Source: Deinandra increscens subsp. villosa
Taxonomy: Eukaryota; Streptophyta; Magnoliopsida; Asterales; Asteraceae
Assembly (NCBI GenBank): GCA_039602395.1
Contig: JBCNJP010000008.1
Span: 16,312,354 to 16,376,353, forward strand
Direction: 5' to 3'
Length of the DNA: 64,000 nt
Made by a program: the position numbers and the translations under genes. Shown in pieces: positions 22,823 through 33,333 of the stretch. The notes beneath the pieces were generated by a model. That model was given only the letters and a program-made list of their open reading frames with translations. It did not search any database and had not been told where the DNA came from. Positions within the stretch are counted from its first letter, which is position 1; each line of letters begins with the position of its first letter.

Positions 22823-25054
22823 CTAACAGGTCTTCCTGAAATAGCTGCAAACACTGGAAAATAGAAAGTTCTTAAGACCCCGACCCTCATCCCCAACGAT
22901 GATAGGTCGTCCAGTGTCTTCAACAAAATCTGTGTTGGCCGTGGAGACAACTTTCGGTCTCCATTCTTGTTTTCGTTTGATGATTTCTAGTGAACCATTG
23001 TCAACTGATGAGGGACAATCAGAACTACTACCCAATTTCTCCGAAAGAGACTTCTGTTTCCATGAAAATTTAGTATTGGGCATTAGTTCACTAAAAATAA
23101 TGCCATCAAGATCAACATACTTTGTATGTTTGGCATTGGATGATGAATTGTTAGTTGTCGTAGGACAATTATTTGCATAATGACCTTTCTTACGACAAAC
23201 AAAACAAAGTCGTTTACCAGTTGAATTGATAGAAATCGGTTTTCCAAACTGATCAGTCAGACATTCATCAGAAACTTTTGAAAACACATGTTGAAATTTC
23301 TTTGGTTTATGAAATTTTGGAAAACATTTTGGAGAATCATAAAAATCAGAATCATCTTCATAACCAAAGAATTTACCTTGACGATAAAACCTGTTAGAAT
23401 TAGCAGAATAAAAAGAATCTGAATTGTTACCGCCTTGTGGTGTAGCATCAGATATACAAGAAGACTCTTCTAGAAGAAAGCTTTTCATCTGGTGAAGATA
23501 CTTTCTGCTTCCAACATTGTGTCTTCTTATCTGAAAACACCCTCTGCTTCTTTATCTTCTTCGCTTTGAACTCCTTTTTGTTAAAATCCTTAGTCGGCAT
23601 TTCTGTTCCTTTAAATCCCAAACCACCATTCTTGTGTTTAAACTCATCTTGAACAGAATTTGGTATCTTATGACCTTGTTTGGCAAGTTTTGTAAATTCA
23701 GATTTGATTCCTTTCAGATCATTCTTTCCAGAAATCAATGAATCATCTATCATAATTTCATAAACTTTTGGCACTTTCACATTTCCTGAATTTCCATAAA
23801 TCACCTTTTCTTTTTCAAGAAATGTAGATTTGGAATCAAACTTCAACCCTTTATGGTAATCAACCTCCTTTTTATTCTTCTTTGATTTGAATTTTGTTTT
23901 CTTCCCTGAACCGGTATCAGCAAACTTTGAATAATCATGCTGTCCACTGGAGCCGGAACTTGATGAAGACATTCATCTTGACCATTTTTCTCACTCTTTT
24001 CCAGTTTATACATATAATTCAGAAAAGTCGGTGAATGGTTGCAATTTTTCAATCTTCGCTGCAAATCAAACATCTCAATCTTTTGCTCAGATATTTTCAT
24101 ATTAGCTTCCGATAATTCTTTCTGCGAAGCAATGTACTTGTTAGACAATTTGTTATAATCACTGATATGATGTCTCAAGTGACATTCTTCCAGAACTTCT
24201 TCAGTAACTTTCTCTACCTATTTCTTATAGTAAATAACATCCTGTTTCAAAATGTTATTTTGACTTTGAATCTCACCATTTCCATCACGCATCTTGGTAA
24301 GTTCCTCTTGAAGTTGAATTACTCTATCAGCAACTTCGACAGCAACTTTAGTAACTTTTTCATATTTTTGTTGAAGAGGATAACATTTCTCAAATAAAGC
24401 ATCAAAATCTTATACAACTTCCTTTTCCTTAGCTTGAGCTTTATTGCATTCTTCAACCAACATTTTTTTCTCTTTCAACCATTCTTTCTCAATACTAGCA
24501 AACTCCAAACAATTTGCACATGATATAGACACATCCTTTTGAATTTTGGTAGCTAAATCATCACAAACTTTATTTTTCCAATTCTCCACTTCTTTTGTCA
24601 AAGAAACATTTTCTTCAGTCAGCTTTTCCACCTTATTTTCTAACTTTTCAATTATACCTTTAAACTTCAAATCTTGATCAATTGTTTTCTGAGAAAGTTT
24701 AGACATATGCTCCTCACACTGTGTCTTCACAAAATCCCATATTCGTTTTGCCTGTCGAAACTTCCTGATTGGATTTTTAAGAGCTATAGGCAAAGCTAAC
24801 ATAAGAAGTGTAGTAGCCCTTTCATTTTGATCAAATGCTTTCCTTTCTTCACTTGAAAAATTATGCATTTCCTTAAAATCACCATCACTATAAGTTGGAT
24901 ACTTATGTTCGTTTGTAATTGGTAACCATAATTTTTCATCCAAATCATTTACATATCATCTAAAATTTGTTGCCCAACCATGATAATCTTCAAGATTTAT
25001 CAACTTTGGCACATTCTGACGATGACGCTCAGTGAAAACCTCAATTGCATACAT
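22823..25054 (-). pseudogene. GO3 gag, broken
   Basis: ATG at 25054 (MYAIEVFTERHRQN) is followed after 32 codons by an in-frame TGA at 24958-24956. Open pieces follow at 24943-24410 (with a predicted coiled coil, KLENKVEKLTEENVSLTKEV), 24178-23843, 23972-23448 and 23488-22823. The last holds a zinc knuckle CFVCRKKGHYANNC and the conserved tail STANTDFVEDTGRP...LFSSV. Compared with GO4, the first zinc knuckle and much of the UBN2-like domain are absent. Inactive as it stands; the order of parts matches the Sirevirus gag. Confidence 0.8.
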
Positions 25055-25534
25055 TTTGAGAATTTGAAAATCCTGCCTGGTCCGAACTCCCACCGAACTT
25101 TGTCCGAACTCAACTAAAACTCCGATCTTGCTCCGAACCTTGTCCGAACGTGATTACACAGTCCGAACTTAGACCTTTGTCCGAACTCCTCCGATCTTAC
25201 TCCGATCTTACTCCGAACTTTCACCAAAACAAGAAGGACCGAACGACGTCCGAACTCTCTCCGAACTGGAAGTTCGGAGCAGTTATTTTTCGATTACTCC
25301 GAACCTTGAACGAATTTAGACACTCTCGACATAATTTTTGCGATTTTGAGAGAAATAGGACAAGATTTTTGACAGAAAGTCAGGTAAAACCCATATAAAT
25401 GTTTTAGTAATGAAAAACACTCGAAAAGCTCAAAGATTTACTCGTTTTGAATAAAAACACATCGGTTTTATCAAGAAAACGACTACAATCAAAGCAAACG
25501 CAAAAGAGCAACCTGGATTTGCTCTGATACCAAT
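25055..25534 (-). other. GO3 leader with CCGAAC repeats and primer site
   Basis: Minus-strand leader between LTR and gag. The primer site TGGTATCAGAGC lies at 25521-25532, two bases from the LTR. About a dozen CCGAAC(T/C) copies plus CCGATCTT variants crowd 25079-25311, including the palindrome CCGAACT-GGA-AGTTCGG. The same hexamer is in the LTR of this element. Confidence 0.8.
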
Positions 25535-25894
25535 TGAAAAACCGTGAGACTGATCTTACTAAAGGTTTGCTTGATCGTAGAGTGAAAACGAGACGTAAAT
25601 AATAGTTTGTTTTGTTGAAATCAACATAGACTCAATTACAAACACTCTCTGAAGCTCTCTGGAGAAACACTGTCAAAAACACATAGTTAAGAACTGGTCA
25701 CTCTCACTCGTGTGTCACATTCAAAGCACAAGTTCCTATATATATACATCTGCTCCAAACTCCGTCTGAACTCCAAGTTCGGCGGGTCTGAACCTCAGGT
25801 TCGGACCTAGTTCGGCCGGCAGCATGAACTTGTCTTGTATCTTTACATCGTCTTGTTCAGATACTTCACATGACGCACATATTATGTATCAACA
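25535..25894 (-). mobile_element. GO3 5' LTR
   Basis: 360 bp, matching 10160-10519 with about 12 substitutions and no visible length difference. TATA-like CTATATATATAC near 25737. Its right edge ATCAACA is followed by the TSD TGATA. Confidence 0.87.
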
Positions 25895-25899
25895 TGATA

Positions 25900-26898
25900 T
25901 ATCACTTAAACTGTGTGAAAAAATTACATTGAAACAAAAGGAGCTTGTAAAAAAAGGATGAAAATTTTAAGTGAAAACACTGATGCTGAGTTTCTATTAA
26001 AGAAGAATTCTAAGTTAGAGCATCAAGAGATTTATTCTTCTCAAAGTTCATCAATGACCACAGAATCCATGTCATCTCCTAAGTCGGTTGATGGGAGAGT
26101 TTGCTTTTATTGCAACAAGACGGGACATGTGATTCAGAATTGTGCTATTCGACGAAGTCTTTTACATGGTTCATACCAATCATCATCATCTAATTCAGTG
26201 ATTTTCAATAAGGTACCTTTTAGTCAAATTCAGAAAAACCAACGAAAACCAGCTCACAAGAAGCCAGTTGTTGGTAAAACCTCGAAATATGATGATGGGT
26301 CACCATATTTTTCAAAAAGAAAACAAATTTTTAAATCCGCTACATCAACAGGTTTTATCGTAAGAAAAAATTCTTTGGTTATGGAGATGATTCATGTTTT
26401 TATGATCCTCCATTTGCAAAATATTTTCAAAACCCAACCAAACCAAAGAAAACTAAACCTGTAGTTCCATTTATGTTTGATGACGAGTCGACTGATCAAT
26501 TTCATTATCGACTTTGTTACATTTGTCATCGAAACGGACATTTTGCTGCTACTTGTCCTACAAATGTTAACAATTCATCATATTATGCCAAAAATACGAA
26601 ACTTGTAAATCCAGAAGGCATAATTTTCAATGAACCAATGCCCAAGAGTAAAATGTTTTGCAAAAAGAAAGTTGATTCTGATTCTATAGGTAGTAGTTCT
26701 GACAGTCGTTCATCAGTCGAGAATGGCTCATTCAAAAACTCAAAACCTAAAATGGAATGGAGACATAAGATTGTCTCCACAGCCAACACTGATTTTGTTG
26801 AAGACACTGGACGACCTACCATAATTGTGGATGGAGGTCGAGGTTTTAAGGACTTATTATTTTCCAGTGTTTGGATGTATTTCAAGAAGACCTGTTAG
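25900..26898 (+). pseudogene. GO2: C-terminal part of gag
   Basis: Continues the GO2 gag after GO3. It has two zinc knuckles: CFYCNKTGHVIQNC (near 26100) and CYICHRNGHFAATC (near 26516). Open pieces are 25958-26464 and 26473-26898, related by a frameshift. The last ends with the conserved tail STANTDFVEDTGRP...KDLLFSSVWMYFKKTC. A one-base slip in an A7 run near 25950 breaks the frame at the left. Ser- and Lys-rich linkers separate the knuckles. Confidence 0.78.
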
Positions 26899-28352
26899 TG
26901 ATTGAAAGATTGCTGACAGTGGAATACTTGTGCTTGTTTTAAGTAAAAATGCATCGTTCCTAGCTTTGGAAAACTGATTTTTAAAAATATCATTTTCAAA
27001 AACGTGTCAAGTGTTGACCGATCATTTTCATTTTGTTAATTTTCTTTTGTTCATATTTTGAGGAGAAGAAAAATTCTGAAATTTAAAAAGTAGTGTTTAT
27101 TAAATTTTAGGGGGAGAAATTATGGAAAATATAAAAAATGAAAAATTGAGAAATTGAGAAATTGATCTGACAAAAGCGAGAAATGATAGTACATCAGCAT
27201 ATATGTTTATCTGCCATGATAGATTGAGTCTAAAGGCTATAGGTTCTTGTATAATATATGAATGTGCATGACTAATCTGATATCTGCAAGTAAGATATAA
27301 ACATAAAGCTTGCCTGATAATCTTTGGTTATTTGCTTCTTTATGTGTGATGATTCTGGCAAAAATAGAATAAGAGATATCCTGATGAATGCATGTTTTCA
27401 TTTTGAAAGATTTAAACTTGTTTGATTTTCTTTATTTTTCTCAAACGATCGGACTTTCTCTGCGTATCGAAAGATCGACCTGGTTCTTGTTCGTTTGAGG
27501 TTCTGCTTTTTTTTTCTTGGTGTTTCATATAATTCATCGGACTTTCTCTGTGTATACGGAAGTATCGACCTAATCGTTGTTGAATTATACAACTTCAACT
27601 TGTTTTGCTTTCTTATTTTCTCAAATACTTGAGCTTTCTCTACGTGTCCACGAGACCAACCTGATTGCTAGGTATTTGAGGTTCTGCTTTATTTTTGTAT
27701 GACTCATCAAGGATGATTAAATCTTTAAGAAAATTTTCTTCTATATGATAAACATGATGATTTGCCGGAATTTTTTATAGAGTGGAGACCGAGTTATCAG
27801 TGCATGATAATATTACCTTAAGCATATCTGAAAAAGATAAAAATGATTGGTTCGTGCTGAAATAAACATAATTGTTCTATCTGCGATTATCTTGGCTTGC
27901 ATGCTTATTAAGGCCGAATTTGAAATGTGCTAGATGTGTTAGTTCTGATATGATCTCGCGTTGTGATCTTTCTCGCAAAATCAAAAAGATTTTTGGTGTG
28001 TTTTAGCATAAACTTTGTAAAAGCCAAAAATATTTTATTTCTTGTTGTTTTCAATTGATTAACACAAGATACGAAAAACAAATTTACAAAACACACATCT
28101 TGGTTCTCCAAAGTAGATGTTTGCCCAAGATTTAACTTATGTTGGCTTGAAAATGGAAAACCGCGTTTCTGTCTTCTGAAATTGCAGTTTACAAAATTGA
28201 TTCACAAGCATGATGAAAGGGGGAGCTATTGAAATATCTTTCGCAAGTGGTTGAGTTGACACAGTCCTGTTTCTACCATGTCCACCCTACATCAACTAAC
28301 AGCAAAATCAAAGAGCTTGAAGATCTGATATAGCGCACGTCAAGGGGGAGTT
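26899..28352 (+). other. GO2 3' non-coding region
   Basis: It contains a purine tract TTAGGGGGAGAAAT (27107-27120), hairpin repeats (27449-27478, 27537-27568, about 27629-27658), then two polypurine tracts (AAAGGGGGAGC near 28217 and CAAGGGGGAGTTT, 28341-28353) ahead of an LTR start. No genes. Confidence 0.75.
27449..27658 (+). repeat. GO2 hairpin repeats
   Basis: Unit 1 (27449-27478): arms TCGG-A-CTTTC and GAAAG-A-TCGA around loop TCTGCGTATC. Unit 2 (27537-27568): TCGG-ACTT with AAGT-A-TCGA. Unit 3 is weaker (GAGCTTTCTC...GAGACC). Spacing is about 90 bp. Confidence 0.7.
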
Positions 28353-29263
28353 TGTTAGAACCTTTTTTGTGTGATGTGTGATGTATATAGTTAGTCTCGT
28401 TAGTTGTTAGTCAGAAGTGTTAAATCTTGTATAGGTTAGTTAGTGTCAATACTTGATAGTTGGAGGTGAGGTACAATATGGGTTGTGATATTATGAATCT
28501 CATATTGGAGATTCAAATCATTTGCCAACGAAGTGAGCTTATCATCATCAGCGAACTATAGATGGAGTAAACGAAGTGGGCAACAAACTGATCTGCGATT
28601 TGGAAACCAGTATATATAAAAGGGTTTGACTTCGTGAACTGGTAGACCTTCACAAACCGTTTTTCCTGAGTTTATCAAATCTGAAGGAGTTTTTCATATT
28701 GATTTTCATGAGTGTATGTTGTTATGATGACATTTAGATGCTTTCTCTGAGTTTAATTAATGTAAACATTCATCTAATCTAAGCTATAAATGAGTGTTAT
28801 TTACGTGTTTTTGTTCTCGAGTATCGGTTAACTTTTAATCTCAATTTCAATGCACAAATCACTAGATGATGAAAAAGCATGTTACAAATCATTTCTAGGT
28901 CGATAGAATATAGAGACGGAAGCTTTGATCATTAACAAGTGTCAAATGCTTAGATAAACCGAAGGTGTATACAAACGATTAAGATATAGGGAGGTTGGAT
29001 AGAACCTCCCCTCTCAACACCCAGATCTCACAAAGACTTGACCAAAACTTAACTTGAATCACAAACAGAAACTGTTTATACTTCTTGAATACCAACGAAC
29101 TGAAGTGACTAACGAACTCACAGTTCATTGTAACGAACTCACAATTCGTGTCTTGAGAACCTCCAGTTCGTTGTTTAGTTTGTGACTCAGTTCGTGACCC
29201 TACGAACTCTAGTCTGTTTAACAATCTAAACAGTAACAGCCACACCAGATTCATGCTCTAACA
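28353..29263. mobile_element. LTR or two abutting LTR ends at the right of GO2
   Basis: TGTTAGAACC follows a polypurine tract at 28353, so a GO2 3' LTR starts here, with a TATA box (TATATATAAAAGGG, about 28611). The segment ends TCTAACA at 29263, so it could be one 911-bp LTR with TGTTAGA/TCTAACA ends. However, the minus strand from 29263 also reads like an LTR start (TGTTAGAGCATGAATC), with its own ACGAACT cluster and a TATA-like AGTATAAAC. I cannot tell one LTR from two facing ones. It is unlike the LTR at 8999. Confidence 0.45.
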
Positions 29264-29894
29264 ATCTAGACTAAGTTTGATGAAGATATGCTATTGGCAA
29301 TAGTTATAGTTTCATAAAAACCATACTAATGAAATTAAGCTACAAAAGTGGCAAAAAAATACCAAAACTTTTAGTGACAATGCATAGGCGCAATAACACT
29401 ATAATTCCAATGTTATTAGCACATAGACATGCGTTAAAGAATGTTAACAACAAAATTGATCATACATAAATTACGAATGGATTTCATGATGATCAAAGTT
29501 TAGAAAAATGATAATTTTATTGATTAATTGGTAAAAATTCAAACTTGATTATTAAAAAATATTCTACATGACAAGAACATATCTTAATAGACAAAAACAA
29601 CATTTTAGCATCATTAGAAATTAGTTTTATGAATTTTAATATCAAATTAGACTAAAATACCCAAAATGTGATGAAAGAAATGGTTGATTTTTAATAGAAG
29701 GTCCATATACAAAAATGGATAGAGGGTTAAGAGAGAACACTGTAAAAAGATGAAGCTAACGGTGAGACTTACCCAGAAATGATGAACATTGACCTTGAAT
29801 TTGTTTCATCAAAGTAGAGGTTGTTGACTCTTGATTCTTCATAAAAAACCATCAAAGGGCAGAACCTCCTCATTGAGAGCATACATACTATTAT
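29264..29894. other. Unassigned AT-rich segment
   Basis: Sequence between two LTRs and possibly the pre-insertion locus. No repeat family is recognised. A minus-strand open stretch (about 29894-29773) ending at a good donor (TGG|GTAAGT) is exon-like but short; see findings. Confidence 0.4.
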
Positions 29895-30305
29895 GTACAA
29901 CACCCAAGGGGTATTGCACTTGTAGAACCACCAAAGTTTGGTTATTCCACTTGTTTATACTCAAACTGAAAGTGCGTGAGCATACGGATCTTCTACTTAG
30001 TCGTAACGAAATCAATGAAATACGAGATGAAACACAAAGAGTAAATACAAATGAGCTTTGTATTAACCACTGAGACCACAGAGTACACAGAGAATATATG
30101 ATGCAGAAGCTTAGATTGTTACAAGATACAACACAAGACGCAACTATTTAGAAGGCTGAAATACGACCGGCCGAACCTGAGGTTCGGCCACATGTTCGGC
30201 CATGTTCGAACTCCAGGTTCGGCCTGAGTTCGGACCTCAGCATACTTGTGTGAATCCGGCTTGTATTCGATACTTCACATGACGATCAAGAACCATGTAT
30301 CAACA
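29895..30305 (-). mobile_element. GO4 3' LTR
   Basis: On the minus strand it starts TGTTGATACATGG at 30305 after a polypurine tract (plus strand AACTCCCCCTCGG, 30306-30318) and ends GGTGTTGTACA at 29895. It shares the start region and the CCGAACCTGAGGTTCGG palindromes (30170-30240) with the GO3 LTR but is otherwise diverged. Confidence 0.7.
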
Positions 30306-32944
30306 AACTCCCCCTCGGCATGTGCAGTATCATCTTCTCCATTCAAACTTGTATCATGTAACTTCAATCAAACTCTTCCTCGATTTTGACGATGAGTTCA
30401 ATCTTGAATACTTGATATTGCATCGTGTGTAATCTCTTTATCAACAAACTTCAGAAGACTTGAAGTTGTGATGTTCTCTTCCCACTTAGAAACCTGCGAA
30501 CATAAATAATCTTGGTGCAAAATGTCTCTTTGAGACTCCAAGATATTTTGATTTAAAGAAAAAAATGATTTTGTATTTCGTGTTGATCAATCGAAAACAA
30601 ATAAGAAATAAAATCTTTTTGGCTTTTGGAAACTTTATATCAAAACACAGCTAAAATCTTTTTGGTATTTTCTGATAAGAAAAGTAAAACAGTACCGAAT
30701 TAGACACTATTTTTGTGTTTTGTGAGAAAGATCACAACATGGGATCATATTGGTCATAACATGCTGAACTACATTTCAATTTCGATTATTGTAGCACATA
30801 AGCCATGCTGATTGCAGATATAGTTTGTCAAACTTTAAACTCTGGCACAATCATACTCATAACATCTGGATATGTTAAGGTATTTATTAGATTTTGCATT
30901 GACTAGTGTACCCCACACTATCAGACATACTCAGATATGCTTTGCTTATCACATTTTGTGATTTCATTTGTGATGTCAATCACATAATGGTTGTAACCAT
31001 GATATAGTCAACTGTGTTCCATGCAAAAAGAAATAAGAACGTTAAATCGTCTACCTTAAGGTCGATCTTTCGATACGCAGATAAGGCCTCGGATTTAACA
31101 AAATAAGAAAATAAAACAAGTTGAAATTGTATAACTCAACAACAATCAGGTCGGTACTTACGTACACGCAGAGAAAGTCCGATGAGTTATACGAAACACC
31201 AAAGAAAATAAAGCAAAACGTCAAACGAACAACGATCAGGTCGGTCTTTCGACACGCAGAGAAAGTCCGATCGTTTGATAAAATAAAGAAAATTAAACAA
31301 GTTTAAATCTTTGCAAAATGAACACATGTATACACAGTGACTTCTCATTTTATTTTTCACATATCTTTTTCTTAATATATCATGAGATACGTATCAAGAT
31401 GTTGTCCACTAGGTCAAGCATCAGATTTAGTGTATATCACATTTGTATACTTTCTGATTTGCCGAGTCTACCTTGCACATCGATCAAATGGTCTTATGGC
31501 TTTTTCATCTATTTTATCCATGAGTCAGACAATGTCAGCCAATGTACCATCATTTCCCAATCATGTCGGATACAATTTCTCATTTTCAATATTTTTGACT
31601 TTTTGCATTTGTCAATGTTTTTGTCTTTTTCAAATTTCTCCCCCTAAAAATAACAACTCTATTTATAGATGTTCATTTTTACGATTTGAAAAACAAACTC
31701 CCCCTCAGAATGAGGCGGAGTGAAAAACAAGAAAATTGATCAACCAACCCGAATACTCACAGTTTAGCATTGTGAAAAACAAAATTGAGTTTGAAATTCA
31801 ATTTAATTAGAACAGATATTTCACAATCAGCAATTTTCCAATCACCGAAAGGTCTTCCTGAAACACCTGCTTGACACCAAATAAAACATTAGTTGCATTG
31901 GGATCGACCCGATTCAACAGCGTCGGGTCGCCCGGTGTCTTCCACAATTTCTAAATCATGTATGTCTGATGTTCGGTATTTGGATAAGGGATGTTAAACA
32001 ATTTCTATTTATATAATGAAATAAAGTACTTGATATGTTTGATTTCATATAATAGTAAATTGTGTCCTATATTTGCATGTTTAATCCTTGAGTACTTGTC
32101 AAGTATTCTAAATTGTCCATTGTCGATTAACTATATGGGAATATAGTTAAACTAAGACAAATCTGAGTGATTGGTAATATTCTTGGAATATATAATGGAT
32201 GGTCCCACCAAACTCACATGATATTCATAAGATGCATATCGGACTACCCCACTAACGAATTGTCACTTTATGGATCGTCGTCATTGAGTGAAATTTGTAA
32301 ATGTCAAACGAACAACAATCAGGTCAGTCTTTCGACACGCAGAGAAAGTCCGATCGTTTGACAAAATAAAGAAAATCAAACAAGTTTAAATCTTTGCAAA
32401 ATGAACATATGTATACACAGTGACTTTTCATTTTATTTTTCACATATCTTTTTCTTGATATATCATGAGATATGCATCAAGATGTTGTCCACTAGGTCAA
32501 GCATCAGATTTAGTGTATATCACATTTGTATACTTTCTGATTTGCCGAGCCTACCTTACACATCAATCAAATGGTCTTATGGCTTTTTCATCTACTTTAT
32601 CCATGAGTCAGACACTGTCAACCAATGTACCATCATTTCCCAATCATGTTGGATACAATTTCTCATTTTTCAATGTTTTTGGCTTTTTGCATTTTTCAAT
32701 GTTTTTGTCTTTTTCAAATTTCTCCCCCTAAAAATGACAACTCTATTTATAGATTTTCATTTTTACGATCTGAAAAACAAAACACTATTTTTGTATTTTT
32801 GCAAAAAACAAACTCCCCCTCAGAATGAGATGAAGTGAAAAACAAGAAAAAAATTGATCAACCAACACGAATACTAGCAGTTTAGCCTTTTGAAAAACAA
32901 AATTGATTTTGAAATTCAATTTAATTAAAACAGATATTTCACAA
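30306..32944 (-). other. GO4 3' non-coding region
   Basis: It carries hairpin repeats at 31062-31092, 31151-31182 and 31241-31270 and, in a duplicated copy, at 32324-32353. Purine tracts (minus strand) lie at 31633-31649 and 32716-32733. About 725 bp (31218-31945) is duplicated at 32303-33060, with ~355 bp of unrelated sequence between. Plus-strand open frames of 90-145 codons here are by-products of the duplication and antisense to the element. Confidence 0.7.
31062..31270 (-). repeat. GO4 hairpin repeats
   Basis: Three units about 90 bp apart. The third (31241-31270) pairs TCGG-A-CTTTC with GAAAG-A-CCGA around TCTGCGTGTC (minus strand). The second (31151-31182) pairs TCGG-ACTT with AAGT-A-CCGA. 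The first is partly decayed. Confidence 0.7.
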
Positions 32945-33060
32945 TCAGCAATTTTCCAATCTCCGAAGGTCTTCCTGAAACACCTGCTTGACACCAAATA
33001 AAACATTAGTTGTATTGGGATCGACCCGAATCAACAGCGTCGGGTCGCCCGGTGTCTTCC
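31218..33060. repeat. Direct duplication with ~355-bp insert
   Basis: Copy 1 about 31218-31945; copy 2 about 32303-33060; roughly 95% alike by eye. Copy 2 contains the extra 'aacactatttttgtattttt' near 32780. The sequence between (about 31949-32302) is not part of either copy. Confidence 0.75.
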
Positions 33061-33328
33061 ACAAATTCCTTGTTGGCCTTGGAAACAACTTTTGGTTTCC
33101 AAATTTGGAAAAGTTTTAATTTTTTATCAGAACCTGAATCAGATTCAACTGACGTACTTGATTTAGACCAAGACGATTTACTAGTTGACTTAAGCTTGGA
33201 GACCATGGTTCATCAAAAATTTGACCTTTGTTATCCACATATTTTGCAGTTTTGTGGATATATGCAGTCGTTGGACACTCAGCAGCAAGATGTCCCGGTT
33301 GACGACATACATAACAAAGTCTTTCTCT
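32945..33328 (-). pseudogene. GO4: C-terminal part of gag
   Basis: It encodes the second zinc knuckle (CYVCRQPGHLAAEC, near 33320-33280), a linker with many Ser/Asp, and the conserved tail (KANKEFVEDTGRP near 33070), ending frameshifted near 32945. It is severed from the rest of gag by the Sirevirus at 33334. The frame is in register with 49609 and beyond when the insertion and one TSD copy are ignored, so GO4 gag was continuous here when the Sirevirus landed. Confidence 0.8.
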
Positions 33329-33333
33329 AAAAT

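Larger units (their letters stand above)
10160..25894 (-). mobile_element. GO3: complete gag-only Sirevirus-like LTR element (holds a nested gypsy)
   Basis: On the minus strand it runs 5' LTR 25535-25894, primer site, leader, gag, 3' non-coding region, polypurine tract, 3' LTR 10160-10519. It is flanked by TGATA duplications. Once the gypsy at 11589-22353 is set aside it is about 4.97 kb and contains no protease, integrase, reverse transcriptase or RNase H. It must therefore rely on another element's enzymes; a Sirevirus such as the one at 33334-49603 is a plausible donor (inference). The two LTRs differ at about 12 of 360 positions by my count. Confidence 0.85.

Noticed and set aside
26790..26830. 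DTG in the gag tail (VEDTGRP) as an aspartic protease site
   Set aside because: The residues around it (E before D, R-P after G) do not fit the hydrophobic-hydrophobic-D-[ST]-G-A pattern and no retropepsin fold partner follows.
31318..32838. Plus-strand frames of 88-145 codons (MNTCIHSDFSFYF..., MNICIHSDFSFYF...) as a duplicated gene
   Set aside because: They are antisense to the non-coding 3' region of GO4 and are duplicated because the DNA is; composition is AT-driven and no domain is seen.
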